Assembly (NCBI RefSeq): GCF_000238315.3
Contig: NZ_CP011924.1
Location: 2,801,001-2,865,000 of the forward strand
Direction: 5' to 3'
Length of the DNA: 64,000 bases
Source of the DNA: Pseudoalteromonas piscicida
GTDB lineage: Bacteria > Pseudomonadota > Gammaproteobacteria > Enterobacterales > Alteromonadaceae
Below, piece after piece: positions 49,951-59,554 of the stretch. The position numbers and the translations under genes are program-made. Numbering within the stretch: position 1 is the stretch's first letter; every line of letters starts with the position of its first letter. The notes under the pieces were generated by a model. It was not told where the DNA came from, searched no databases, and was given only the letters and a program-made list of their open reading frames with translations.

Positions 49951-49990
49951 AGGGGCTGTTGAACTCAAGCATGCAAGATCAACAGACCCC
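49951..49990. repeat. Short hairpin related to the 265-bp element ends
   Basis: GGGGCTGTTGA (49952-49962) pairs with TCAACAGACCCC with one bulged base. The outer bases resemble the AGGGCCTGTTGATC ends of the element at 25728. It lies between the convergent oxygenase and yacL genes, and might be an internally deleted copy or act as a bidirectional terminator. Confidence 0.5.
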
Positions 49991-49997
49991 ACAGAAC

Positions 49998-50366
49998 TTA
50001 TTTAGCTTTGGTAAATTCAGCCCACTCTATCAGCATGGGTAAAAAGTCTTCATAGCCACACACCGCCATCATACCCGACTCATCTAAAGCCAGCGCGTCT
50101 TCTTGATACTGCGCTATGTCATCACTTTCATGAAATAATGCGTGGCTTTCAAATAATGCTTCTTGCGGCGTGAACGTGGCGCGGATCTCTTTTCCGGCCA
50201 ATACAAGCTCTTCTTTTTGATTTGGCAGGTTTTCAAGCTGTGTCAGCAGACTGACAATGCGCTCATGTGCAAGCTCCTCGCTTAGCCACCGACCTATCAA
50301 CGCATGCTCGTCATTTAAGCGAGCACGAAACCCAGAAAGTGGGTCACGAATAAACTGGTATTCCAT
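49998..50366 (-). CDS. yacL: YacL family protein (UPF0231)
   Basis: Small acidic protein of unknown function. The pattern MEYQFIRDPLSGFRARLNDEHALIGRWLSEEL at the N-terminus and LDESGMMAVCGYEDFLPMLIEWAEF near the C-terminus matches E. coli YacL (MDYEFLRD... and SLCGVEDFL). 122 residues. No catalytic motif is apparent. It is divergent from the AEC transporter. Confidence 0.85.
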   Translation of the reverse strand: MEYQFIRDPLSGFRARLNDEHALIGRWLSEELAHERIVSLLTQLENLPNQKEELVLAGKEIRATFTPQEALFESHALFHESDDIAQYQEDALALDESGMMAVCGYEDFLPMLIEWAEFTKAK

Positions 50367-50470
50367 CTTTACTTCTTAACTAAATCACCTTCTTTTATTA
50401 TACCTAAGTGGCGTCCGCTAAGCATTCATTGATAGAATTACCTTTTAACCACTCGATTGTTGGTCAATGC

Positions 50471-51373
50471 ATGTCGCCTGTTGAGATCTTATTTCCTCTC
50501 ATCTTTATCGTTATTTCTGGGTTTTTGAGTGCAAAGATAGGCTTTATCGCCATCAATCAGCTTGATGGCTTGCGTACTTTTATCTTTAATTTGTGTATTC
50601 CTGTGCTGTTATTTAGCAGTATGGTGCAAGCAGATCTGGAAAGCCTTACAACGGGTCCCTTGTTATTATCCTTTTATCTCCCAGTCGCTCTGACTTATGT
50701 AGGCTTATACCTATTTCTCTTTAAAGCGCAATATCGTTCAAAAGCAGACAGTGCAGCATTGGCATTAAGTGGCACCTACTCTAATACCGTGTTAGTCGGA
50801 TTACCGATAATCTTAATGGCACTCGGTGAGCAAGCCGCTGCCATGGTATTTATGATTATTACATTCCACAGTGCGATGCTGTTTTTTATGACTTTTTTAC
50901 TGGCAGCAAGACACAAAAATAAGGTAGATATTGTGAAACCCCTGCTGTTAAATCCAATAGTGATAAGTATTTCAAGTGGTTTGATATTGAACGTTGCTGG
51001 GTTAAAACTACCAAGTTTAATACTTGAAAGCTTTAGTTGGTTGGCAAAACCTGCTATTCCTGGGGCGCTATTTATTTTGGGTGCAAGCTTGGTGCAGTAT
51101 GGTGTACGAGGAAAGTTACACGGTGCAATATGGCTAAGTGCAGTAAAACTGATGCTACTACCGGGATTGGTTTATCTCTTTGCCACTTATTTAGGATTAT
51201 CAACTCAACAAGTTCAGGTAGTGACTCTAATGAGTGCCTCTCCTTTAGGCATTAATGCCTATCTTGTTGCTAGACAGCTCGACAGCCAACAAGCAACGCT
51301 TGCGGCTACCGTTGTGCTGTCTACTGTGCTGAGTATGGTCAGCCTGACTGGGTGGTTATACTTTTTGGTATAA
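50471..51373 (+). CDS. AEC-family (auxin efflux carrier-like) transporter
   Basis: Ten-helix secondary transporter of about 300 residues, in two five-helix halves. LDGLRTFIFNLCIPVLLFSSMVQ and SGTYSNTVLVGLPIILMALGEQAA are typical of the family, which exports small organic anions such as malate or malonate; the substrate is not known here. I choose ATG 50471 (MSPVEILFPLIF), which begins directly at the first helix; a GTG at 50408 would add 21 polar residues. Neither start has a strong ribosome site. Confidence 0.87.
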   Translation: MSPVEILFPLIFIVISGFLSAKIGFIAINQLDGLRTFIFNLCIPVLLFSSMVQADLESLTTGPLLLSFYLPVALTYVGLYLFLFKAQYRSKADSAALALSGTYSNTVLVGLPIILMALGEQAAAMVFMIITFHSAMLFFMTFLLAARHKNKVDIVKPLLLNPIVISISSGLILNVAGLKLPSLILESFSWLAKPAIPGALFILGASLVQYGVRGKLHGAIWLSAVKLMLLPGLVYLFATYLGLSTQQVQVVTLMSASPLGINAYLVARQLDSQQATLAATVVLSTVLSMVSLTGWLYFLV

Positions 51374-51376
51374 CCG

Positions 51377-51604
51377 TTAATACCTAGGCGGCGTATACTT
51401 AGCAGCATCAATAATAGCCCACAAATGGAAAACGGCGGCAATCACGGGTGGAACCAATAAAAACCACAGCGCATACCCACCTACAACAACAATTGCGAAG
51501 ATTAAAGCCGCCAATATACGACCTTGAACCAACTGACCAAGGCCAGGGAAAAAGACGTTACAAATCGCTGCAATTACATTACCACCAGAACCTTGTCCAG
51601 ACAT
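51377..51604 (-). CDS. Small two-helix membrane protein
   Basis: A 75-residue protein with two hydrophobic stretches (about 8-42 and 45-65) joined by QLVQGRILAAL. The CNVFFPGLGQLVQGR motif recalls small TM2-like or PMP3-like membrane proteins, and the C-terminal IDAAKYTPPRY is polar. AGAGAGGTAACT lies upstream of its ATG. Function unknown. Convergent with the AEC gene, three bases apart. Confidence 0.72.
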   Translation of the reverse strand: MSGQGSGGNVIAAICNVFFPGLGQLVQGRILAALIFAIVVVGGYALWFLLVPPVIAAVFHLWAIIDAAKYTPPRY

Positions 51605-51824
51605 AGTTACCTCTCTTAGTTACTTAAAGTCTTTCTTTTTAATATATCAGATTTCATGCCAACCCTAACACTTTGATTTTAAAAGGAAACAATGAAACTC
51701 AATATTTTCTGTTCACTATAAGTTAGCCTAAACCACTAACTTTTAGCTTAAAGTTTAGCTATATTATGATGCGTAATTCAATCACTTTGATTTACATAAA
51801 ATAATAATGAAAACAGGATGTCTT

Positions 51825-53138
51825 ATGCTTAGCAAGTTTACCACCCCGCTAACAAAATTAGTCGACAAGTATCTACCCGATCCATTTGTGATTGTACTTT
51901 TACTCACTTTTTTGGTGATGATACTCGCTGCACTATTTACTCCAGCAACGCCTGTCATGGTGCTTGAGGCATGGGGTAGTGGTTTTTGGAAGCTGCTTAC
52001 TTTTGCGATGCAAATGTTGTTAGTTTTATTATGTGGTCACATGCTTGCCGTGACCCCTCCAATAGCGAAAGCACTAGACCGTATAGCTGGCCTAGCTAAG
52101 ACTCACTCTCAAGCAATTATACTCACTACCTTTGTTGCGATGAGCGCCAGCTGGCTAAATTGGGGGTTTGGCTTAGTTGTCGGAGCTTTGTTTGCAAAGG
52201 CCATCGCTCGAAAAGTGAAAGTCGATTATCGCCTGTTAGTGGCCAGTGCTTACTCTGGTTTTGTTGTTTGGCACGCTGGTCTATCAGGCTCAGTCCCTCT
52301 AACTATCGCAACCCTGGGCCACTTTAGTGAAAAGAGCATCGGTATTGTTACCACTTCAGAGACAATCTTTGCACCTTTTAACCTGCTCATCGTACTCAGT
52401 ATTTTTATCGTTTTACCACTTATAAATAAACTGATGCTTCCCAAAGATGATGACGCAGTTATTGTTGATAAAGAAAAGCTCATTGAACAAAGTAATGATA
52501 TCAGTACCCACAATACTCCGGCTGCAAAATTAGAAAATGCCTCATGGCTTGGTATGTTAGGAGGAGCAATCGGTCTTAGCTATCTAGGCTTTTACTTTAT
52601 ATTTAATGCAGGCACATTGACATTGAATATCGTCATAGCCCTGTTTTTGTTCTTAGCCATGCTGCTACACAAAACCCCTGCGAATATTCTCAATGGTCTA
52701 CAACAAGCAATTCAAGGTGGTGCCGGTATCGTGATCCAGTTTCCTTTTTATGCTGGGATCATGGCTATGATGGTAGAAACAGGACTTGCGCAACAAATAT
52801 CTCAAGGATTTGTTTCTATTAGCAGTCAATGGACATTACCACTGTGGAGCTTTTTAAGCGCAGGCCTTGTAAATATATTTGTGCCTTCAGGTGGCGGTCA
52901 GTGGGCGGTACAAGCACCAATTATCATTCCCGCAGCAGAAGCACTTAATGCAGACATAGCCAGAGTCGCGATGGCCGTTGCTTGGGGTGATGCTTGGACT
53001 AACCTGATCCAGCCATTTTGGGCACTCCCGGTACTTGCAATTGCAGGCCTTAAAGCCAAAGATATTATGGGATTTTGCCTAGTACAATTGCTGGTAACGG
53101 GTGTAATTATCGCAACTTTATTGTTGCTGCCTCTGTAA
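51825..53138 (+). CDS. AtoE-family short-chain fatty acid transporter
   Basis: Polytopic permease of 437 residues, resembling E. coli AtoE, which takes up acetoacetate and other short-chain acids. KFTTPLTKLVDKYLPDPFVIVLLLT, FVVWHAGLSGSVPLTIA and the C-terminal NIFVPSGGGQWAVQAPII are family signatures. I choose ATG 51825 because AGGATG sits about eight bases upstream; an ATG at 51807 adds six residues. No ato enzyme genes are adjacent, so the substrate is inferred from the family. Confidence 0.88.
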   Translation: MLSKFTTPLTKLVDKYLPDPFVIVLLLTFLVMILAALFTPATPVMVLEAWGSGFWKLLTFAMQMLLVLLCGHMLAVTPPIAKALDRIAGLAKTHSQAIILTTFVAMSASWLNWGFGLVVGALFAKAIARKVKVDYRLLVASAYSGFVVWHAGLSGSVPLTIATLGHFSEKSIGIVTTSETIFAPFNLLIVLSIFIVLPLINKLMLPKDDDAVIVDKEKLIEQSNDISTHNTPAAKLENASWLGMLGGAIGLSYLGFYFIFNAGTLTLNIVIALFLFLAMLLHKTPANILNGLQQAIQGGAGIVIQFPFYAGIMAMMVETGLAQQISQGFVSISSQWTLPLWSFLSAGLVNIFVPSGGGQWAVQAPIIIPAAEALNADIARVAMAVAWGDAWTNLIQPFWALPVLAIAGLKAKDIMGFCLVQLLVTGVIIATLLLLPL

Positions 53139-53164
53139 GAAGGTGCGTAACGCACCTTCTTACA
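53134..53164. terminator. Perfect 14-base hairpin at the end of the AtoE-like gene
   Basis: TGTAAGAAGGTGCG (53134-53147) and its exact reverse complement (53151-53164) flank a three-base loop, and the stem includes the stop codon. No T run follows. It lies between convergent genes and probably ends transcription from both sides. Confidence 0.75.
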
Positions 53165-53168
53165 CAGA

Positions 53169-54179
53169 TTAACTTGATAAAATTTTCATTGGTAAGCTTA
53201 GGATTGGATTCTCTGAATCAGCAAAATGCATCATTACCGCAACATGACCTGTAATAACAACTATATACATAATGGCGCTGACCACTTGCCCATATCGGTC
53301 AAGGGGTAATAAGTGACTGTAATTACGGCCACGCCACTCAATCAGGATTTCAAAACTACCAATCAATATGAATATCACCAGTAGGATTAAGCCAAAGGTG
53401 TAACTTATCCAGAGGCCGAATAATACTCCTGCCATACACGCTAATAACCCCACCCAAGAGCGCATTGAAAAGCTTATACTTTTTAGAACATGCCCACCAT
53501 CTAACGGCAAAATGGGTAGTAAATTGAATAAGTTCAACAGCGCACTTAATACAGCAACACCAGCAAAGATTTCCATCTCTGTCGCGTAATACAACACCAC
53601 TCCAAGGACTGAGGTTATTAAACCAAATGCCGGTCCCATCAACGAAATAACCACATCTTGCCAGCGGGTCGTGATCTTATCGTCACTTACAGCCAGACCA
53701 CCAACGAAAGGGATCAAATAGATACCTTTTGTTTTAATCCCAAAATAGCGCATAGCGCGGACGTGGCCATATTCATGAACGACTAAGCAAGCCACAAGCA
53801 TAAGCGCAAACTGCCAAGAAAATAGCCATGCGTATCCAGCCACGGATGCGCCAGCCAACGCAGCTTTAACCACCTTTACACTTTTAAATAACTTTAAGCC
53901 CAATGCTGCCAAACCAAATAAGCTGCGTTTTTCTTTAGGTGTTTCAGTGCTCACTTCAAGCCACTGAAGTTCAGCTCCATTGACTGCAATACCAAGTAAC
54001 CCCTGAGGTAACTGCTCTGTATTTACCGCCAGTGCTTGTCCATCAATGGTCGCGAAAATGCCATTATGTTGCTCTTCAAAGGTAATCGCTTGTTGCTCGA
54101 CAAAAAGCTGTACTACTTGTTGTTGGTTAAAAAAGATAGATACCGCTTTGTCCGCTAGTGAAAACTCGACTCTATTCAT
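53169..54179 (-). CDS. Site-2 protease-family membrane metalloprotease
   Basis: Intramembrane zinc protease (M50-like). HEYGH at residues 135-139 gives the HExxH zinc motif, and LPLDGGH near 226-230 gives the third ligand (NLLPILPLDGG). The first 75 residues form a soluble domain of unknown kind; transmembrane segments start around residue 90. About 336 residues. ATG 54179 is chosen, with GGAT eight bases upstream; a TTG at 54191 is the alternative. Substrate unknown; no sigma/anti-sigma pair is adjacent. Confidence 0.88.
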   Translation of the reverse strand: MNRVEFSLADKAVSIFFNQQQVVQLFVEQQAITFEEQHNGIFATIDGQALAVNTEQLPQGLLGIAVNGAELQWLEVSTETPKEKRSLFGLAALGLKLFKSVKVVKAALAGASVAGYAWLFSWQFALMLVACLVVHEYGHVRAMRYFGIKTKGIYLIPFVGGLAVSDDKITTRWQDVVISLMGPAFGLITSVLGVVLYYATEMEIFAGVAVLSALLNLFNLLPILPLDGGHVLKSISFSMRSWVGLLACMAGVLFGLWISYTFGLILLVIFILIGSFEILIEWRGRNYSHLLPLDRYGQVVSAIMYIVVITGHVAVMMHFADSENPILSLPMKILSS

Positions 54180-54389
54180 ATTCAGATCCAAAGGTCATTT
54201 GGGGCATTATCGCTAAAAGCGTCCGCTTCATAAAGTGCTGCCGAAATCTGAATTAGAAAAATGCAGGTAAAGTGTCATTATTGTGCATCAAATTGAGTAA
54301 AAATCACCTTTTAAAGCGTTTTGAGATTTGAGCACTTTAAATTATTTGTACTAGACTTTAAGGAGGTAAGGTATACGAAGGAATTGTTA

Positions 54390-55598
54390 ATGTCATTAGC
54401 AAAACATCGGATAATGGTAGTAGATGATTCACCCGCGATCCTCGTCGTAATGCAAGCTATTATGACTGAACTTGGCATTGAGCATGTCACAACCTGCTCA
54501 AGTGCGGTGAATGCTGTAGAAAAAATACGGCAGACTCCTCATCAATTTGACGCCATTTTTACAGATCTCAATATGCCCGAAATGGATGGTATGGAGTTTA
54601 TTCGCCAACTGGGAGAGCTAAGGTTCTCTGGCGGCATTATTATTATTTCCGAAATGGACGAAAAGATTATTGATCTAGCAACCAACCTTGCTAGACAGTC
54701 CAATGCACATCTTATCGGCAATATTTCTAAGCCCGTACAATTGGTTGATGTCGAGCGCATGCTCAAAAAAATGGAGACGTATACCACTGTTAAACGTAGC
54801 CGCATTGAAAAGGTGACCGAAAGCGATCTTTTGCACGCCATTAGTCACAATGAAATTACGCCTTACTATCAGCCAAAGGTTCACCGTGGTGACAAAAAGA
54901 TTAAAAGTGTCGAAGTGCTTGCCCGTATTGTGCCTAAAAATACCGAGCAGGTTATTTTACCGGATCATTTCATTGGCGTGGCCGAAGATACCGATCTAAT
55001 CAACATCATTACTTTCCAGCTTTTTGAAAAGGCAACGGACGAGTTTAAAGCAATCAAATCTGAGCTAAATTACCCAATTAAACTGGCTTTTAATCTATCA
55101 CCAGTGCAATTAAATGATCTGAGCTGCCCAGATAAACTGGCACTTATTCTAGAAATAAACCGTTTAAAGCCTAGTGATATCATTTTAGAAATTACTGAAA
55201 ACCAACCGATGAATCAGTCTATTCAATTGGAAACAATGAACCGTTTACGGATCCGGGGGTTTGATATTTCGTTAGATGACTTTGGTACTGGATTTACCAA
55301 TATTCAGCAGTTAAAGTCTTTGCCGTTTACTGAGATCAAAATCGACCGCTCTTTGATAACCCATGTGGAATCCGATCGCTTTTCACAGGTACTTATCGAC
55401 AGCTTAATCGATATCGCACAAAATCAACAATTAGACATAGTAGCTGAAGGTATAGAGCGGATTGAAGAGCTACAATACCTTGACCGCTACAAGCATAGCC
55501 TATTAATGCAGGGTTTTTTAATCAGCAAACCTAAACCACTAACAGACCTAGTCGGGTGGATACACTCTTGGCAGCGCATGATTAATTCGAACCCTTAA
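54390..55598 (+). CDS. Response regulator with c-di-GMP phosphodiesterase (REC-EAL)
   Basis: An N-terminal receiver domain (phospho-acceptor Asp59 in FTDLNMPEMDG) is fused to an EAL domain (about 155-395). EAL residues for metal and c-di-GMP binding look intact: EVLAR in place of EALLR, FNLSPVQL, ILEITEN, LDDFGTG, KIDRS, VAEGIE and QGFLISKP. It is therefore probably an active phosphodiesterase. ATG 54390 is preferred (GAAGGA upstream); an ATG at 54321 would add 23 residues without homology. No histidine kinase is adjacent. The 3' end overlaps the convergent CNNM gene by 17 bases. Confidence 0.9.
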   Translation: MSLAKHRIMVVDDSPAILVVMQAIMTELGIEHVTTCSSAVNAVEKIRQTPHQFDAIFTDLNMPEMDGMEFIRQLGELRFSGGIIIISEMDEKIIDLATNLARQSNAHLIGNISKPVQLVDVERMLKKMETYTTVKRSRIEKVTESDLLHAISHNEITPYYQPKVHRGDKKIKSVEVLARIVPKNTEQVILPDHFIGVAEDTDLINIITFQLFEKATDEFKAIKSELNYPIKLAFNLSPVQLNDLSCPDKLALILEINRLKPSDIILEITENQPMNQSIQLETMNRLRIRGFDISLDDFGTGFTNIQQLKSLPFTEIKIDRSLITHVESDRFSQVLIDSLIDIAQNQQLDIVAEGIERIEELQYLDRYKHSLLMQGFLISKPKPLTDLVGWIHSWQRMINSNP

Positions 55599-56709
55599 CC
55601 TCAGGAGAGGCAGTTTCCTCTCCGTCGCTTTGCGTTTCAGACACATCTTCAGCTTCGTCGCTGTCTTCAATCAAATTATCATGATTATCAACGCGCTCTC
55701 GCCACTTTTGCTTAGCAGCAGCTTGCATATTGGTGGTTTGCTCTCGCTCATCAACAATATCCATTCCCATTAATGATTCAAGCAAATCTTCTAATGTCAC
55801 TATGCCTTGTACATCGCCATACTCATCAATGACAAGCGCAATGTGTAGACGCTTTGCCAGTAACGCTTTGAATAACTCTGGCGCAGCTAGCGTTTCCGGT
55901 ACGGTATAAAGAGGGCGAGATAGCTTACCAATTTTATATTCTTCTCCAAGCCTATGATAAGCAAGCATAATGTCATTTTTGTGCACAAAGCCGATGATGT
56001 CATCTGTGTTTTTATCGAATACCAACACCCGAGAAAAAGCAACCGAACCATGCTCAGACAAATACTCGTGTACTGTCATATCTTTATGCACCTTAAACAG
56101 TACCGTTCTTGGTGTCATAATGCTTTCGAGCTTGGCGTGGCGAAAGCGCAACAAGCTGCGAATGGTTTCAGTTTCGTCTTGATGTAATGCGCCTGCTTCA
56201 GAGCCAATCTCCGCCATCGCTTCGATTTCTTGACGAATATAGTGAGCCTCATCTTCTTTACGGCCTATCACTTTTGTTAACTGATCAGACATCCACACAA
56301 AAGGCTTCAATATTCGAACTAACCATACCAACACACTGGAAACGATAGGTGTTAATCCGCGCCAATAAGTCGCTCCTAAAGTCTTTGGAATGATTTCTGA
56401 CAGTACCAAAACCAGTAGCGTCATCACTGCAGACGCAATACCAACAGCTGCATCTGAAAATACCACAGCAGCTTGTGCACCAACCCCTGCTGCACCGGCG
56501 GTATGCGCAACGGTATTTAACGTTAGAATGGCAGATAAAGGCTGATCAATGTTGTCTTTAAGGCGTTGAACTCGCGATGCTAATGCATCATTGTCTTGCT
56601 TTAAGATCCCTATATGGCTTGGCGTAATACTAAGTAGCACCGCTTCCATCACCGAACAGATAAAAGAGATAGCTATTGCCAAAAACATGTAGGTTAATAA
56701 TAAAACCAA
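55582..56709 (-). CDS. CNNM/CBS-domain transporter-like protein
   Basis: Inner-membrane protein with an N-terminal CNNM (DUF21) domain of four helices (residues about 1-180; SEIIPKTLGATYWRGL is the family signature) and two CBS domains (about 205-330; IMTPRTVLFKV, VIDEYGDVQGIVTLEDLLESLMG). The CorC_HlyC C-terminal domain is missing, replaced by an acidic tail (EDSDEAEDVSETQSDGEE). The start is TTG at 56709, supported by GAGGAG seven bases upstream. 375 residues. Related proteins affect Mg2+ or Na+ homeostasis; the exact role is unknown. Confidence 0.87.
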   Translation of the reverse strand: MVLLLTYMFLAIAISFICSVMEAVLLSITPSHIGILKQDNDALASRVQRLKDNIDQPLSAILTLNTVAHTAGAAGVGAQAAVVFSDAAVGIASAVMTLLVLVLSEIIPKTLGATYWRGLTPIVSSVLVWLVRILKPFVWMSDQLTKVIGRKEDEAHYIRQEIEAMAEIGSEAGALHQDETETIRSLLRFRHAKLESIMTPRTVLFKVHKDMTVHEYLSEHGSVAFSRVLVFDKNTDDIIGFVHKNDIMLAYHRLGEEYKIGKLSRPLYTVPETLAAPELFKALLAKRLHIALVIDEYGDVQGIVTLEDLLESLMGMDIVDEREQTTNMQAAAKQKWRERVDNHDNLIEDSDEAEDVSETQSDGEETASPEVKGSN

Positions 56710-56875
56710 GTAAATTCTCCTCTTTATTCAACGCTAAGTATTTGCTTAACTGCATACGTTATGTTGCTCATCAACACAGACTATTAAATTTAGGACGTCT
56801 ATCGCAGCAATACAACCGGTTCAAAATACTATGATATAGTTTTATCATATAATTACCTACAATAGGCGCAAATAA

Positions 56876-59329
56876 ATGAAATTACGTACAGCCGTCACTC
56901 TACTATTTACGGCAGTCTCAGCACAACTTTCAGCAAGCCCATTAGACGAATCAAAAATACAATTTTTGGGTCCCATCGCAGGCGAATCCACAATAAAGCC
57001 AGCTGACACAGCTCATCGTGATGCAATTATTGAAAACTTGCTACCATCATTACAACAAGACGCCAAACAGGTAACGCTATTCAATAATGAAAGCAAATGG
57101 CAACCACTGAATAAAATATCTCAATTAACGATACCAGGACTGCAGGCTCTGAAGTTTAATTTCACTACTGAACGTTTTGTCTCAGGTAAACTCAAGCTTG
57201 AGGGCGTCGAGAAGGCCAAAGTATTTCTAAATGGAGAGCCTGTCTCCGGTGTTAAAGAGGTTCAGCTTGATGTAGTCAAGGGCGATCATCAAATCCTCGT
57301 TATCGCTGAACAGGTGAATGACTGGAATAAGGTTGATCTTAGCTTTGAAGGCGAAGCAGCACATGACGTTATCACGCTAACAGAAAAACAAACCAAAGCG
57401 CTGTCTGCAAAGCAATTGTTTGATGCTCCAACAGTGAGTGCTATCTCACTTGCACCTAACGGCGAATATTACATTTCTACCGTACGCCACTACGATGATG
57501 AAAAAGGCAACGCAGCAATCACCGAAACAGCTTTATACAATGAAGATGGTGACATGCTTTACAGTTTCGATGGCATGAGCGCAAATAGCTTTGCGTGGCG
57601 TGATGACAGCAGCAAACTCACTTATTTAAAAGATAATAAAGCTTACGTCCTTGATGTAAAAACCTTTAAACGTACTCAAGTTGCTACTAAGCTCAATGGC
57701 GCTAATAGTATCGAGTTTTTTGATAATGACACGCTTATTTTTGCTTGGACCAACAGCGGCAAAGAAGAAGGCAAACTGACTAAACATTATCAAGGTTTAG
57801 AAGATAGATGGTCATATGCTCGCACTCAATCGCAAATCTTCTTATTCGATATAAAAAGTGGGCTACTTAATCCTGTGACCGTTGGCGCACAAAGCCACAA
57901 CTTGGCCGACTTTGACGCACAAGCAAACACGGTTTTAGCAACGCGTAATAAGCAAGACTACGCGCAACCTCCTCACATGTTGACAGAGCTAATAGAAATC
58001 GATCTATCAAACAATCAGCAAAGTGTTATTGGTCAGTATCGTACATTTAGCGGCGCGCAATACACTAAAAATGGTATTTATGTAACTGCAGGTCCTGATT
58101 TTGCAGAAGGTGCGGGGCGCAACTTACCTGAAGGTATGCTCGCGAATAACTATGATGGCCAACTCTATTGGTTAGCTCGCAAAGGCAACAATGTAAAAGC
58201 ACTGAGTAAAAACTTTGACCCAGCCATAGGCAGCTTTACCGTACTCAGTAATGGCGATGTGGTGCTAAAAGCGACTGACCAAGATCGTCAACAGCTTTTC
58301 CTCTTTGACGAAAGTAAGTCTACTTTCAAACGCTTAAACACTGGGCTGGATGTTGTCGCTAATTATTCAGTGTCTAGTGAACGTAATCCAGAGATCTTAT
58401 TCACAGGAACTACAGCATCAACTCCACAACAGTTAAAAACCATGTCAACCTCAGATAAGCGAGCTGACACGCTCTGGGACTCAACAAATATCGCATACCA
58501 GAATGCGGAAATTGCCAACCTAGAAGAGTTTAATTTTACTAATACTGAAGGCGTGGAGATTAAAGGCCGCGTGTATCTACCACACGATTTAGACAAAGCT
58601 AAAAAATACCCAGCTATTGTTTATTACTACGGCGGTACTTCTCCAGTAACTCGTGGCTTTACAGGGCGTTATCCATTTAACTTATGGGCAGCAAAAGGCT
58701 ATGTTGTTTATGTCTTGCAACCAACTGGTGCGACTGGTTTTGGTCAGAAATTCTCAGCAGAACACGTCAATGCTTGGGGTGAACACACCGCTAACGATAT
58801 CATCATGGGTACCAAAGAGTTTGTGAAAGCCTACCCTTTCGTTGATGACAAGCGTTTAGGTAATTTAGGTGCTTCTTACGGCGGCTTCATGACTATGCTG
58901 CTGACAACAAAAACTGATTTGTTCTCAGCTTCTATCTCACATGCTGGTATTTCTAATATTACTTCATACTGGGGCCAAGGCTGGTGGGGTTATTTGTATT
59001 CTGGCGAGGCCTCAAAAGGAAGTTTCCCCTGGAACAATCCAACCCTTTACTCACAACATAGCCCGGTATTTAATGCAGACAAAGTAACAACACCATTATT
59101 GTTAATTCACGGCGACGCGGATACCAATGTGCCGCCAGGTGAAAGTCACAATATGTATACCGCATTGAAGATCCTTGGCCAAGATGTTGAGTTGGTCGAA
59201 TACAAAGGCGCAGATCATCAAATTTTTGCTCGTGACAAGCGCTTCCATTGGTGGAACACCATGCTGGCTTATTTCGATAAACATTTAAAGCAAGAGCCAC
59301 AATGGTGGGAACATCTATACGGTAAGTAA
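56876..59329 (+). CDS. Secreted S9-family (prolyl oligopeptidase-like) peptidase
   Basis: Signal peptide residues 1-20 (TAVTLLFTAVSAQLSA). After an N-terminal region (about 25-150), a beta-propeller (about 170-530) leads to an alpha/beta-hydrolase domain (about 560-817). The triad is Ser667 (GASYGGFM), Asp749 (HGDADTNVP) and His781 (GADHQIF). 817 residues. Marine Alteromonadales use such enzymes to digest peptides in the periplasm or outside the cell. Specificity (dipeptidyl-peptidase versus acylaminoacyl-peptidase) is not readable. A G-U-containing terminator follows. Confidence 0.92.
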   Translation: MKLRTAVTLLFTAVSAQLSASPLDESKIQFLGPIAGESTIKPADTAHRDAIIENLLPSLQQDAKQVTLFNNESKWQPLNKISQLTIPGLQALKFNFTTERFVSGKLKLEGVEKAKVFLNGEPVSGVKEVQLDVVKGDHQILVIAEQVNDWNKVDLSFEGEAAHDVITLTEKQTKALSAKQLFDAPTVSAISLAPNGEYYISTVRHYDDEKGNAAITETALYNEDGDMLYSFDGMSANSFAWRDDSSKLTYLKDNKAYVLDVKTFKRTQVATKLNGANSIEFFDNDTLIFAWTNSGKEEGKLTKHYQGLEDRWSYARTQSQIFLFDIKSGLLNPVTVGAQSHNLADFDAQANTVLATRNKQDYAQPPHMLTELIEIDLSNNQQSVIGQYRTFSGAQYTKNGIYVTAGPDFAEGAGRNLPEGMLANNYDGQLYWLARKGNNVKALSKNFDPAIGSFTVLSNGDVVLKATDQDRQQLFLFDESKSTFKRLNTGLDVVANYSVSSERNPEILFTGTTASTPQQLKTMSTSDKRADTLWDSTNIAYQNAEIANLEEFNFTNTEGVEIKGRVYLPHDLDKAKKYPAIVYYYGGTSPVTRGFTGRYPFNLWAAKGYVVYVLQPTGATGFGQKFSAEHVNAWGEHTANDIIMGTKEFVKAYPFVDDKRLGNLGASYGGFMTMLLTTKTDLFSASISHAGISNITSYWGQGWWGYLYSGEASKGSFPWNNPTLYSQHSPVFNADKVTTPLLLIHGDADTNVPPGESHNMYTALKILGQDVELVEYKGADHQIFARDKRFHWWNTMLAYFDKHLKQEPQWWEHLYGK

Positions 59330-59337
59330 TCAACACT

Positions 59338-59362
59338 AGGCGGCACTCTGTGTCGCCTTTTT
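59338..59362 (+). terminator. Terminator after the S9 peptidase
   Basis: Nine-pair stem AGGCGGCAC (59338-59346) / GTGTCGCCT (59350-59358), one G-U pair, followed by TTTTG. Confidence 0.82.
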
Positions 59363-59554
59363 GTTTATGGAAGCAGCAATCAAACACATCATTGTATATA
59401 ATTTAATAATAAAGCTCGGTTTCCTCTTGATCGAACTAGGTTGTCAGGTTAACGTGCCAGATACAGAGTTGTAAGAATTCGTTTCATGTACTTCCAAGCA
59501 GCGATCTCTCAGTGTTATATTAACGACAATTAAACAACAATTAACAGTGAAAAC

